Shown: in pieces, positions 51,184 to 63,905 of the stretch
Layout: each line of letters begins with the position of its first letter
Position numbering within the stretch: the first letter of the stretch is position 1
From: Lepturacanthus savala
Lineage: Eukaryota; Chordata; Actinopteri; Scombriformes; Trichiuridae
DNA length: 64,000 nt
Assembly (NCBI GenBank): GCA_030544235.1
Contig: JARUPU010000029.1
Coordinates: 1,550,001-1,614,000, forward strand
Direction: 5' to 3'
Notes under the pieces: model-generated
The model's input: the letters and a program-made list of their open reading frames with translations, nothing else
What the model was told of the DNA's origin: nothing
The model's database searches: none
Position numbers and translations under genes: made by a program

Positions 51184-54100
51184 TACAATATTTTCATAGA
51201 AAAACTTATTTACCTTTTACTTTATGTGAAATGGTATAGTTTTGGATCAGAAATTCACCTGGAAAAGCTATTGTTTTCATGTGGTTTGTATTTTAAAGTT
51301 TTTATTGCTCCATATGCATTCTCTCGGTCTGAAGAGCACAAAAAGACAAAAAGCTATATAGGCCTAAATCAGTACAATATTTTTATAGAAAAACTTATTT
51401 ACCTTTTACTTTATGTAAAATGGTATAGTTTTGGATCAGAAATTCACCTGGAAAAGCTATTGTTTTCATGTGGTTTGTGTTTTAAAGTTTTTATTGCTCC
51501 ATATGCATTCTCTCGGTCTGAAGAGCCCAAAAAGACAAAAAGCTATATAGGCCTAAATCAGTACAATATTTTTATAGAAAAACTTATTTACCTTTTACTT
51601 TATGTGAAATGGTATAGTTTTGGATCAGAAATTCACCTGGAAAAGCTATTGTTTTCATGTGGTTTGTGTTTTAAAGTTTTTATTGCTCCATATGCATTCT
51701 CTCGGTCTGAAGAGCCCAAAAAGACAAAAAGTTATATAGGCCTAAATCAGTACAATATTTTTGTAGAAAAACTTATTCACTTTTACTTTATGTGAAATGG
51801 TATAGTTTTGGATCAGAAATTCACCTGGAAAAGCTATTGTTTTCATGTGGTTTGTATTTTAAAGTTTTTATTGCTCCATATGCATTCTCTCGGTCTGAAG
51901 AGCACAAAAAGACAAAAAGCTATATAGGCCTAAATCAGTACAATATTTTTATAGAAAAACTTATTTACCTTTTACTTTATGTAAAATGGTATAGTTTTGC
52001 ATCAGAAATTCACCTGGAAAAGCTATTGTTTTCATGTGGTTTGTGTTTTAAAGTTTTTATTGCTCCATATGCATTCTCTCGGTCTGAAGAGCCCAAAAAG
52101 ACAAAAAGCTATATAGGCCTAAATCAGTACAATATTTTTATAGAAAAACTTATTTACCTTTTACTTTATGTGAAATGGTATAGTTTTGGATCAGAAATTC
52201 ACCTGGAAAAGCTATTGTTTTCATGTGGTTTGTGTTTTAAAGTTTTTATTGCTCCATATGCATTCTCTCGGTCTGAAGAGCCCAAAAAGACAAAAAGTTA
52301 TATAGGCCTAAATCAGTACAATATTTTTGTAGAAAAACTTATTCACTTTTACTTTATGTGAAATGGTATAGTTTTGGATCAGAAATTCACCTGGAAAAGC
52401 TATTGTTTTCATGTGGTTTGTGTTTTAAAGTTTTTATTGCTCCATATGCATTCTCTCGGTCTGAAGAGCACAAAAAGACAAAAAGCTATATAAGCCTAAA
52501 TCAGATCAATATTTTTATAGAAAATCTTATTTACCTTTAACTTTATGTGAAATGGTACAGTTTTGGATCAGAAATTCACCTGGAAAAGCTATTGTTTTCA
52601 TGTGGTTTGTGTTTTAAAGTTTTTATTGCTCCATATGCATTCTCTCGGTCGGAAGAGCACAAATAGACCAAAAGCTATGTAGGCCTAATCAGTACAATAT
52701 TTTTACAGAAAATCTTATTTACCTTTTACTATATGTAAAATGGTATAGTTTTGGATCAGAAATTCACCTGGAAAAGCTATTGTTTTCATGTGGTTTGTGT
52801 TTTAAAGTTTTTATTGCTCCATATGCATTCTCTCGGTCTGAAGAGCACAAAAAGACAAAAAGCTATATAAGCCTAAATCAGATCAATATTTTTATAGAAA
52901 ATCTTATTTACCTTTAACTTTATGTGAAATGGTACAGTTTTGGATCAGAAATTCACCTGGAAAAGCTATTGTTTTCATGTGGTTTGTGTTTTAAAGTTTT
53001 TATTGCTCCATATGCATTCTCTCGGTCGGAAGAGCACAAATAGACCAAAAGCTATGTAGGCCTAATCAGTACAATATTTTTACAGAAAATCTTATTTACC
53101 TTTTACTATATGTAAAATGGTATAGTTTTGGATCAGAAATTCACCTGGAAAAGCTATTGTTTTCATGTGGTTTGTGTTTTAAAGTTTTTATTGCTCCATA
53201 TGCATTCTCTCGGTCTGAAGAGCCCAAAAAGACAAAAAGCTATATAGGCCTAAATCAGTACAATATTTTTATAGAAAAACTTATTTACCTTTTACTTTGT
53301 GTGAAATGGTATAGTTTTGGATCAGAAATTCACCTGGAAAAGCTATTGTTTTCATGTGGTTTGTGTTTTAAAGTTTTTATTGCTCCATATGCATTCTCTC
53401 GGTCTGAAGAGCCCAAAAAGACAAAAAGCTATATAGGCCTAAATCAGTACAATATTTTCATAGAAAAACTTATTTACCTTTTACTTTATGTGAAATGGTA
53501 TAGTTTTGGATCAGAAATTCACCTGGAAAAGCTATTGTTTTCTTGTGGTATGTGTTTTAAAGTTTTTATTGCTCCATAGGCATTCTCTCGGTCTGAAGAG
53601 CCCAAAAAGACAAAAAGCTATATAGGCCTAAATCAGTACAATATTTTCATAGAAAAACTTATTTACCTTTTACTTTATGTGAAATGGTATAGTTTTGGAT
53701 CAGAAATTCACCTGGAAAAGCTATTGTTTTCATGTGGTTTGTGTTTTAAAGTTTTTATTGCTCCATAGGCATTCTCTCGGTCTGAAGAGCCCAAAAAGAC
53801 AAAAAGCTATATAGGCCTAAATCAGTACAATATTTTTATAGAAAAACTTATTTACCTTTTACTTTATGTGAAATGGTATAGTTTTGGATCAGAAATTCAC
53901 CTGGAAAAGCTATTGTTTTCATGTGGTTTGTGTTTTAAAGTTTTTATTGCTCCATATGCATTCTCTCGGTCTGAAGAGCCCAAAAAGACAAAAAGCTATA
54001 TAGGCCTAAATCAGTACAATATTTTTACAAAAAAACTTATTTACCTTTTATTTTATGTGAAATGGTATAGTTTTGGATCAGAAATTCACCTGGAAAAGCT

Positions 54101-54923
54101 ATTGTTTTCATGTGGTTTGTGTTTTAAAGTTTTTATTGCTCCATATGCATTTTCTCGGTCTGAAGAGAACAAAAAGACAAAAAGCTATGTAAGCCTAAAT
54201 CAGAACAATATTTTTATAGAAAATCTCATTTACCTTTTACTTTATGTGAAATGGTATAGTTTTGGATCAGAAATTCACCTGGAAAAGCTATTGTTTTCAT
54301 GTGGTTTGTGTTTTAAAGTTTTTATTGCTCCATATGCATTCTCTCGGTCTGAAGAGCCCAAAAAGACAAAAAGCTATATAGGCCTAAATCAGTACAATAT
54401 TTTCATAGAAAAACTTATTTACCTTTTACTTTATGTGAAATGGTATAGTTTTGGATCAGAAATTCACCTGGAAAAGCTATTGTTTTCATGTGGTTTGTGT
54501 TTTAAAGTTTTTATTGCTCCATATGCATTCTCTCGGTCTGAAGAGAACAAAAAGACAAAAAGCTATGTAAGCCTAAATCAGTACAATATTTTTACAGAAA
54601 ATCTTATTTACCTTTTACTATATGTAAAATGGTATAGTTTTGGATCAGAAATTCACCTGGAAAAGCTATTGTTTTCATGTGGTTTGTGTTTTAAAGTTTT
54701 TATTGCTCCATATGCTTTCTTTCGGTCTGAAGAGAACAAAAAGACAAAAAGCTATGTAAGCCTAAATCAGTACAATATTTTCATAGAAAAACTTATTTAC
54801 CTTTTACTTTATGTGAAATGGTATAGTTTTGGATCAGAAATTCACCTGGAAAAGCTATTGTTTTCATGTGGTTTGTGTTTTAAAGTTTTTATTGCTCCAT
54901 ATGCATTCTCTCAGTCTGAAGAG
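51148..54923 (+). repeat. 20-mer HOR, 3776 bp, copy 1
   Basis: Twenty monomers (20 x 189 minus 4) end at a sharply defined junction. Marks include TTTGTATTTTAAAG, TTTTGCATCAG (52003), a doubled i-s pair (52360-53114), ACTTTGTGTG (53295), TTGTGGTATGTG (53545) and ATGCTTTCTTTCGG (about 54713). All recur at +3776. Confidence 0.92.
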
Positions 54924-55571
54924 CCCAAAAAGACAAAAAGCTATATAGGCCTAAATCAGTACAATATTTTCATAGAAAAACTTATTTACCTTTTACTTTA
55001 TGTGAAATGGTATAGTTTTGGATCAGAAATTCACCTGGAAAAGCTATTGTTTTCATGTGGTTTGTATTTTAAAGTTTTTATTGCTCCATATGCATTCTCT
55101 CGGTCTGAAGAGCACAAAAAGACAAAAAGCTATATAGGCCTAAATCAGTACAATATTTTTATAGAAAAACTTATTTACCTTTTACTTTATGTAAAATGGT
55201 ATAGTTTTGGATCAGAAATTCACCTGGAAAAGCTATTGTTTTCATGTGGTTTGTGTTTTAAAGTTTTTATTGCTCCATATGCATTCTCTCGGTCTGAAGA
55301 GCCCAAAAAGACAAAAAGCTATATAGGCCTAAATCAGTACAATATTTTTATAGAAAAACTTATTTACCTTTTACTTTATGTGAAATGGTATAGTTTTGGA
55401 TCAGAAATTCACCTGGAAAAGCTATTGTTTTCATGTGGTTTGTGTTTTAAAGTTTTTATTGCTCCATATGCATTCTCTCGGTCTGAAGAGCCCAAAAAGA
55501 CAAAAAGTTATATAGGCCTAAATCAGTACAATATTTTTGTAGAAAAACTTATTCACTTTTACTTTATGTGA
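53868..55571 (+). other. Longest satellite open frame (567 codons), not called a gene
   Basis: The frame stays open through nine 63-codon units and ends at ATGTGA inside a v monomer. The repeated peptide contains FSCGLCFKVFIAPYAFSRSE, a lysine-rich KKTKS stretch and a hydrophobic IYLLLYVKWYSF segment. It matches no family I recognise. It begins at GTG, and the consensus unit has no in-frame ATG, so a eukaryotic ribosome would have no normal start. The frame is open because 189 is a multiple of three and this stretch happens to lack stop-bearing subtypes. Confidence 0.85.
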
Positions 55572-58500
55572 AATGGTATAGTTTTGGATCAGAAATTCAC
55601 CTGGAAAAGCTATTGTTTTCATGTGGTTTGTATTTTAAAGTTTTTATTGCTCCATATGCATTCTCTCGGTCTGAAGAGCACAAAAAGACAAAAAGCTATA
55701 TAGGCCTAAATCAGTACAATATTTTTATAGAAAAACTTATTTACCTTTTACTTTATGTAAAATGGTATAGTTTTGCATCAGAAATTCACCTGGAAAAGCT
55801 ATTGTTTTCATGTGGTTTGTGTTTTAAAGTTTTTATTGCTCCATATGCATTCTCTCGGTCTGAAGAGCCCAAAAAGACAAAAAGCTATATAGGCCTAAAT
55901 CAGTACAATATTTTTATAGAAAAACTTATTTACCTTTTACTTTATGTGAAATGGTATAGTTTTGGATCAGAAATTCACCTGGAAAAGCTATTGTTTTCAT
56001 GTGGTTTGTGTTTTAAAGTTTTTATTGCTCCATATGCATTCTCTCGGTCTGAAGAGCCCAAAAAGACAAAAAGTTATATAGGCCTAAATCAGTACAATAT
56101 TTTTGTAGAAAAACTTATTCACTTTTACTTTATGTGAAATGGTATAGTTTTGGATCAGAAATTCACCTGGAAAAGCTATTGTTTTCATGTGGTTTGTGTT
56201 TTAAAGTTTTTATTGCTCCATATGCATTCTCTCGGTCTGAAGAGCACAAAAAGACAAAAAGCTATATAAGCCTAAATCAGATCAATATTTTTATAGAAAA
56301 TCTTATTTACCTTTAACTTTATGTGAAATGGTACAGTTTTGGATCAGAAATTCACCTGGAAAAGCTATTGTTTTCATGTGGTTTGTGTTTTAAAGTTTTT
56401 ATTGCTCCATATGCATTCTCTCGGTCGGAAGAGCACAAATAGACCAAAAGCTATGTAGGCCTAATCAGTACAATATTTTTACAGAAAATCTTATTTACCT
56501 TTTACTATATGTAAAATGGTATAGTTTTGGATCAGAAATTCACCTGGAAAAGCTATTGTTTTCATGTGGTTTGTGTTTTAAAGTTTTTATTGCTCCATAT
56601 GCATTCTCTCGGTCTGAAGAGCACAAAAAGACAAAAAGCTATATAAGCCTAAATCAGATCAATATTTTTATAGAAAATCTTATTTACCTTTAACTTTATG
56701 TGAAATGGTACAGTTTTGGATCAGAAATTCACCTGGAAAAGCTATTGTTTTCATGTGGTTTGTGTTTTAAAGTTTTTATTGCTCCATATGCATTCTCTCG
56801 GTCGGAAGAGCACAAATAGACCAAAAGCTATGTAGGCCTAATCAGTACAATATTTTTACAGAAAATCTTATTTACCTTTTACTATATGTAAAATGGTATA
56901 GTTTTGGATCAGAAATTCACCTGGAAAAGCTATTGTTTTCATGTGGTTTGTGTTTTAAAGTTTTTATTGCTCCATATGCATTCTCTCGGTCTGAAGAGCC
57001 CAAAAAGACAAAAAGCTATATAGGCCTAAATCAGTACAATATTTTTATAGAAAAACTTATTTACCTTTTACTTTGTGTGAAATGGTATAGTTTTGGATCA
57101 GAAATTCACCTGGAAAAGCTATTGTTTTCATGTGGTTTGTGTTTTAAAGTTTTTATTGCTCCATATGCATTCTCTCGGTCTGAAGAGCCCAAAAAGACAA
57201 AAAGCTATATAGGCCTAAATCAGTACAATATTTTCATAGAAAAACTTATTTACCTTTTACTTTATGTGAAATGGTATAGTTTTGGATCAGAAATTCACCT
57301 GGAAAAGCTATTGTTTTCTTGTGGTATGTGTTTTAAAGTTTTTATTGCTCCATAGGCATTCTCTCGGTCTGAAGAGCCCAAAAAGACAAAAAGCTATATA
57401 GGCCTAAATCAGTACAATATTTTCATAGAAAAACTTATTTACCTTTTACTTTATGTGAAATGGTATAGTTTTGGATCAGAAATTCACCTGGAAAAGCTAT
57501 TGTTTTCATGTGGTTTGTGTTTTAAAGTTTTTATTGCTCCATAGGCATTCTCTCGGTCTGAAGAGCCCAAAAAGACAAAAAGCTATATAGGCCTAAATCA
57601 GTACAATATTTTTATAGAAAAACTTATTTACCTTTTACTTTATGTGAAATGGTATAGTTTTGGATCAGAAATTCACCTGGAAAAGCTATTGTTTTCATGT
57701 GGTTTGTGTTTTAAAGTTTTTATTGCTCCATATGCATTCTCTCGGTCTGAAGAGCCCAAAAAGACAAAAAGCTATATAGGCCTAAATCAGTACAATATTT
57801 TTACAAAAAAACTTATTTACCTTTTATTTTATGTGAAATGGTATAGTTTTGGATCAGAAATTCACCTGGAAAAGCTATTGTTTTCATGTGGTTTGTGTTT
57901 TAAAGTTTTTATTGCTCCATATGCATTTTCTCGGTCTGAAGAGAACAAAAAGACAAAAAGCTATGTAAGCCTAAATCAGAACAATATTTTTATAGAAAAT
58001 CTCATTTACCTTTTACTTTATGTGAAATGGTATAGTTTTGGATCAGAAATTCACCTGGAAAAGCTATTGTTTTCATGTGGTTTGTGTTTTAAAGTTTTTA
58101 TTGCTCCATATGCATTCTCTCGGTCTGAAGAGCCCAAAAAGACAAAAAGCTATATAGGCCTAAATCAGTACAATATTTTCATAGAAAAACTTATTTACCT
58201 TTTACTTTATGTGAAATGGTATAGTTTTGGATCAGAAATTCACCTGGAAAAGCTATTGTTTTCATGTGGTTTGTGTTTTAAAGTTTTTATTGCTCCATAT
58301 GCATTCTCTCGGTCTGAAGAGAACAAAAAGACAAAAAGCTATGTAAGCCTAAATCAGTACAATATTTTTACAGAAAATCTTATTTACCTTTTACTATATG
58401 TAAAATGGTATAGTTTTGGATCAGAAATTCACCTGGAAAAGCTATTGTTTTCATGTGGTTTGTGTTTTAAAGTTTTTATTGCTCCATATGCTTTCTTTCG

Positions 58501-58699
58501 GTCTGAAGAGAACAAAAAGACAAAAAGCTATGTAAGCCTAAATCAGTACAATATTTTCATAGAAAAACTTATTTACCTTTTACTTTATGTGAAATGGTAT
58601 AGTTTTGGATCAGAAATTCACCTGGAAAAGCTATTGTTTTCATGTGGTTTGTGTTTTAAAGTTTTTATTGCTCCATATGCATTCTCTCAGTCTGAAGAG
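54924..58699 (+). repeat. 20-mer HOR, 3776 bp, copy 2
   Basis: This is a direct tandem copy of the preceding 3776 bp with the same marks in the same places. The open-frame translations shared by the two copies are the same wherever I compared them. At 58700 the sequence leaves the copy (GAGAAC instead of GAGCCC) and resumes the order seen after 50380, which is what a simple tandem duplication by unequal crossing over predicts. Confidence 0.92.
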
Positions 58700-59212
58700 A
58701 ACAAAAAGACAAAAAGCTATGTAAGCCTAAATCAGAACAATATTTTTATAGAAAATCTTATTTACCTTTTACTTTATGTGAAATGGTATAGTTTTGGATC
58801 AGAAATTCACCTGGAAAAGCTATTGTTTTCATGTGGTTTGTGTTTTAAAGTTTTTATTGCTCCATATGCATTCTCTCGGTCTGAAGAGCCCAAAAAGACA
58901 AAAAGCTATATAGGCCTAAATCAGTACAATATTTTCATAGAAAAACTTATTTACCTTTTACTTTATGTGAAATGGTATAGTTTTGGATCAGAAATTCACC
59001 TGGAAAAGCTATTGTTTTCATGTGGTTTGTGTTTTAAAGTTTTTATTGCTCCATATGCATTCTCTCGGTCTGAAGAGCCCAAAAAGACAAAAAGCTATAT
59101 AGGCCTAAATCAGTACAATATTTTCATAGAAAAACTTATTTACCTTTTACTTTATGTGAAATGGTATAGTTTTGGATCAGAAATTCACCTGGAAAAGCTA
59201 TTGTTTTCATGA
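57644..59212 (+). other. Satellite open frame (522 codons), not called a gene
   Basis: This is the 8309-bp-offset relative of the frame at 49335-50903. It has KKLIYLLF where that one has KKRIYLLF, and one late unit is of the TTTTCATAG form rather than k. The open stretch comes from which monomer subtypes happen to be adjacent, and the frame begins at GTG with no in-frame ATG. Confidence 0.82.
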
Positions 59213-60667
59213 GGTTTGTGTTTTAAAGTTTTTATTGCTCCATATGCATTCTCTCGGTCTGAAGAGCCCAAAAAGACAAAAAGCTATATAGGCCTAAATC
59301 AGTACAATATTTTTATAGAAAAACTTATTTACCTTTTACTTTATGTGAAATGGTATAGTTTTGGATCAGAAATTCACTTGGAAAAGCTATTGTTTTCAAT
59401 GTGGTTTGTGTTTTAAAGTTTTTATTGCTCCATATGCATTCTCTCGGTCTGAAGAGCACAAAAAGACCAAAAGCTATGTAGGCCTAAATCAGTACAATAT
59501 TTTTACAAAAAAACTTATTTACCTTTTATTTTATGTGAAATGGTATAGTTTTGGATCAGAAATTCACCTGGAAAAGCTATTGTTTTCATGTGGTTTGTAT
59601 TTTAAAGTTTTTATTGCTCCATATGCATTCTCTCGGTCTGAAGAGCACAAAAAGACAAAAAGCTATATAGGCCTAAATCAGTACAATATTTTTATAGAAA
59701 AACTTATTTACCTTTTACTTTATGTAAAATGGTATAGTTTTGGATCAGAAATTCACCTGGAAAAGCTATTGTTTTCATGTGGTTTGTGTTTTAAAGTTTT
59801 TATTGCTCCATATGCATTCTCTCGGTCTGAAGAGCCCAAAAAGACAAAAAGCTATATAGGCCTAATCAGTACAATATTTTTACAGAAAATCTTATTTACC
59901 TTTTACTATATGTAAAATGGTATAGTTTTGGATCAGAAATTCACCTGGAAAAGCTATTGTTTTCATGTGGTTTGTGTTTTAAAGTTTTTATTGCTCCATA
60001 TGCATTCTCTCGGTCTGAAGAGCCCAAAAAGACAAAAAGCTATATAGGCCTAAATCAGTACAATATTTTTATAGAAAAACTTATTTACCTTTTACTTTAT
60101 GTGAAATGGTATAGTTTTGGATCAGAAATTCACCTGGAAAAGCTATTGTTTTCATGTGGTTTGTGTTTTAAAGTTTTTATTGCTCCATATGCATTCTCTC
60201 GGTCTGAAGAGCCCAAAAAGACAAAAAGTTATATAGGCCTAAATCAGTACAATATTTTTGTAGAAAAACTTATTCACTTTTACTTTATGTGAAATGGTAT
60301 AGTTTTGGATCAGAAATTCACCTGGAAAAGCTATTGTTTTCATGTGGTTTGTGTTTTAAAGTTTTTATTGCTCCATATGCATTCTCTCGGTCTGAAGAGC
60401 ACAAAAAGACAAAAAGCTATATAAGCCTAAATCAGAACAATATTTTTATAGAAAATCTTATTTACCTTTAACTTTATGTGAAATGGTACAGTTTTGGATC
60501 AGAAATTCACCTGGAAAAGCTATTGTTTTCATGTGGTTTGTGTTTTAAAGTTTTTATTGCTCCATATGCATTCTCTCGGTCGGAAGAGCACAAATAGACC
60601 AAAAGCTATGTAGGCCTAATCAGTACAATATTTTTACAGAAAATCTTATTTACCTTTTACTATATGT
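58700..60667 (+). repeat. Continuation of older HOR order after the 20-mer pair
   Basis: This block follows the order seen at 50391-51150 at +8309, including TCATGAGG near 59208 and the inserted A in TTTTCAATGTGG near 59398. It then has monomers with CACAAAAAGACC, TTTGTATTTTAAAG and a hybrid unit at 59726-59913, and ends with the a-v-i-s tetramer at 59914-60667. Confidence 0.82.
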
Positions 60668-63501
60668 AAAATGGTATAGTTTTGGATCAGAAATTCACCT
60701 GGAAAAGCTATTGTTTTCATGTGGTTTGTGTTTTAAAGTTTTTATTGCTCCATATGCATTCTCTCGGTCTGAAGAGCCCAAAAAGACAAAAAGCTATATC
60801 GGCCTAAATCAGTACAATATTTTTATAGAAAAACTTATTTACCTTTTACTTTATGTGAAATGGTATAGTTTTGGATCAGAAATTCACCTGGAAAAGCTAT
60901 TGTTTTCATGTGGTTTGTGTTTTAAAGTTTTTATTGCTCCATATGCATTCTCTCGGTCTGAAGAGCCCAAAAAGACAAAAAGCTATATAGGCCTAAATCA
61001 GTACAATATTTTCATAGAAAAACTTATTTACCTTTTACTTTATGTGAAATGGTATAGTTTTGGATCAGAAATTCACCTGGAAAAGCTATTGTTTTCTTGT
61101 GGTTTGTGTTTTAAAGTTTTTATTGCTCCATAGGCATTCTCTCGGTCTGAAGAGCCCAAAAAGACAAAAAGCTATATAGGCCTAAATCAGTACAATATTT
61201 TTATAGAAAAACTTATTTACTTTTTACTTTATGTGAAATGGTATAGTTTTGGATCAGAAATTCACCTGGAAAAGCTATTGTTTTCATGTGGTTTGTGTTT
61301 TAAAGTTTTTATTGCTCCATATGCATTCTCTCGGTCTGAAGAGCACAAAAAGACAAAAAGCTATATAAGTCTAAATCAGAACAATATTTTTACAGAAAAT
61401 CTTATTTACCTTTAACTTTATGTGAAATGGTACATTTTTGGATCAGAAATTCACCTGGAAAAGCTATTGTTTTCATGTGGTTTGTGTTTTAAAGTTTTTA
61501 TTGCTCCATATGCATTCTCTCGGTCGGAAGAGCACAAAAAGACCAAAAGCTATGTAGGCCTAAATCAGTACAATATTTTTACAGAAAATCTTATTTACCT
61601 TTTACTATATGTAAAATGGTATAGTTTTGGATCAGAAATTCACCTGGAAAAGCTATTGTTTTCATGTGGTTTGTGTTTTAAAGTTTTTATTGCTCCATAT
61701 GCATTCTCTCGGTCTGAAGAGCCCAAAAAGACAAAAAGCTATATAGGCCTAAATCAGTACAATATTTTTATAGAAAAACTTATTTACCTTTTACTTTATG
61801 TGAAATGGTATAGTTTTGGATCGGAAATTCACCTGGAAAAGCTATTGTTTTCATGTGGTTTGTGTTTTAAAGTTTTTATTGCTCCATATGCATTCTCTCG
61901 GTCTGAAGAGCCCAAAAAGACAAAAAGCTATATAGGCCTAAATCAGTACAATATTTTTATAGAAAAACTTATTTACCTTTTACTTTATGTGAAATGGTAT
62001 AGTTTTGGATCAGAAATTCACCTGGAAAAGCTATTGTTTTCATGTGGTGTGTGTTTTAAAGTTTTTATTGCTCCATATGCATTCTCTCGGTCTGAAGAGC
62101 CCAAAAAGACAAAAAGCTATATAGGCCTAAATCAGTACAATATTTTTATAGAAAAACTTATTTACCTTTTACTTTATATGAAATGGTATAGTTTTGGATC
62201 AGAAATTCACCTGGAAAAGCTATTGTTTTCATGTGGTTTGTGTTTTAAAGTTTTTATTGCTCCATATGCATTCTCTCGGTCGGAAGAGCACAAATAGACC
62301 AAAAGCTATGCAGGCCTAAATCAGTACAATATTTTTACAGAAAATCTTATTTACCTTTTACTATATGGAAAATGGTATAGTTTTGGATCAGAAATTCACC
62401 TGGAAAAGCTATTGTTTTCATGTGGTTTGTGTTTTAAAGTTTTTATTGCTCCATATGCATTCTCTCGGTCTGAAGAGCCCAAAAAGACAAAAAGCTATAT
62501 AGGCCTAAATCAGTACAATATTTTTATAGAAAAACTTATTTACCTTTTACTTTATGTGAAATGGTATAGTTTTGGATCAGAAATTCACCTGGAAAAGCTA
62601 TTGTTTTCATGTGGTTTGTGTTTTAAAGTTTTTATTGCTCCATATGCATTCTCTCGGTCGGAAGAGCACAAAAAGACCAAAAGCTATGTAGGCCTAAATC
62701 AGTACAATATTTTTACAGAAAATCTTATTTACCTTTTACTATATGTAAAATGGTATAGTTTTGGATAAGAAATTCACCTGGAAAAGCTATTGTTTTCATG
62801 TGGTTTGTGTTTTAAAGTTTTTATTGCTCCATATGCATTCTCTCGGTCTGAAGAGCCCAAAAAGACAAAAAGCTATATAGGCCTAAATCAGTACAATATT
62901 TTCATAGAAAAACTTATTTACCTTTTACTTTATGTGAAATGGTATAGTTTTGGATCAGAAATTCACCTGGAAAAGCTATTGTTTTCATGTGGTTTGTGTT
63001 TTAAAGTTTTATTGCTCCATATGCATTCTCTCGGTCGGAAGAGCACAAAAAGACCAAAAGCTATGTAGGCCTAAATCAGTACAATATTTTTACAGAAAAT
63101 CTTATTTACCTTTTACTATATGTAAAATGGTATAGTTTTGGATCAGAAATTCACCTGGAAAAGCTATTGTTTTCATGTGGTTTGTGTTTTAAACCTTTTA
63201 TTGCTCCATATGCATTCTCTCGGTCGGAAGAGCACAAAAAGACCAAAAGCTATGTAGGCCTACATCAGTACAATATTTTTACAGAAAATCTTATTTACCT
63301 TTTACTATATGTAAAATGGTATAGTTTTGGATCAGAAATTCACCTGGAAAAGCTATTGTTTTCATGTGGTTTGTGTTTTAAACTTTTTATTGCTCCATAT
63401 GCATTCTCTCGGTCTGAAGAGCCCAAAAAGACAAAAAGCTATATAGGCCTAAATCAGTTCAATATTTTTATAGAAAATATCATTTACCATTTACTATATG
63501 T
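60668..63501 (+). repeat. Poorly homogenised monomers near the right edge
   Basis: Monomers here keep the 189-bp period but no longer follow any HOR order found elsewhere, and many carry private changes: TATATCGGCC (60798), TATAAGTCTAAATC (61370), GGTACATTTTTGG (61429), GGATCGG (61820), TGGTGTGTG (62046), TTTATATGAAATGG (62175), ATGCAGGCC (62310), ATATGGAAAATGG (62366), GGATAAG (62764), a 1-bp deletion in the T run near 63006, AAACCTTTTATTG (63193) and CCTACATC (63260). Confidence 0.88.
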
Positions 63502-63905
63502 AAAATGGTATTGTTTTGGATCAGAAATTCACCTGGAAAAGCTATTGTTTTCATGTGGTTTATGTTTTAAAGTTTTTATTGCTCCATATGCATTCTCTCG
63601 GTCGGAAGAGCACAATGAGGTAAAAAGCCATGTACATCTAAATCAGTGAAATATTTTTACAGAAAATCTTATTTACCTTTTACTTTGTGTGAAATGGTAT
63701 AGTTTGGGATTAGAATTTCATCTGGGAAAGCTATTGTTTTCATTTGGTTCATGTTTTAAACTTTTTATGGCTCCCGAAGCTTTCTCTCGGTCTGAAGAGC
63801 ACAATAAGATAAAAAGTGATGTACGTCTAAATCAGTGCAATATTTTTACAGAAAATCTTGTTTACCTTTTACTTTACGTAAAACGGTATAGTTTTGAACT
63901 ACAAA
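63502..63905 (+). repeat. Two strongly diverged monomers
   Basis: The register is kept but many bases differ. The first has CACAATGAGGTAAAAAGCC and TGTACATCTAAATC. The second reads TTTGGGATTAGAATTTC, CATCTGGG, CATTTGGTTCATG, CTCCCGAAGCTTTC and AATAAGATAAAAAG. A hand comparison of the second unit with the consensus gives about 30 differences in 189 positions, far more than between any other pair of monomers in the window. Confidence 0.9.

Noticed and set aside
53868..55571. A real gene for a 63-residue-repeat protein (surface, structural or antigen-like)
   Set aside because: The frame lacks ATG in the consensus, starts only at GTG or TTG, is closed by amplified stops and frameshifts in most parts of the array, and has no unique N- or C-terminal sequence.
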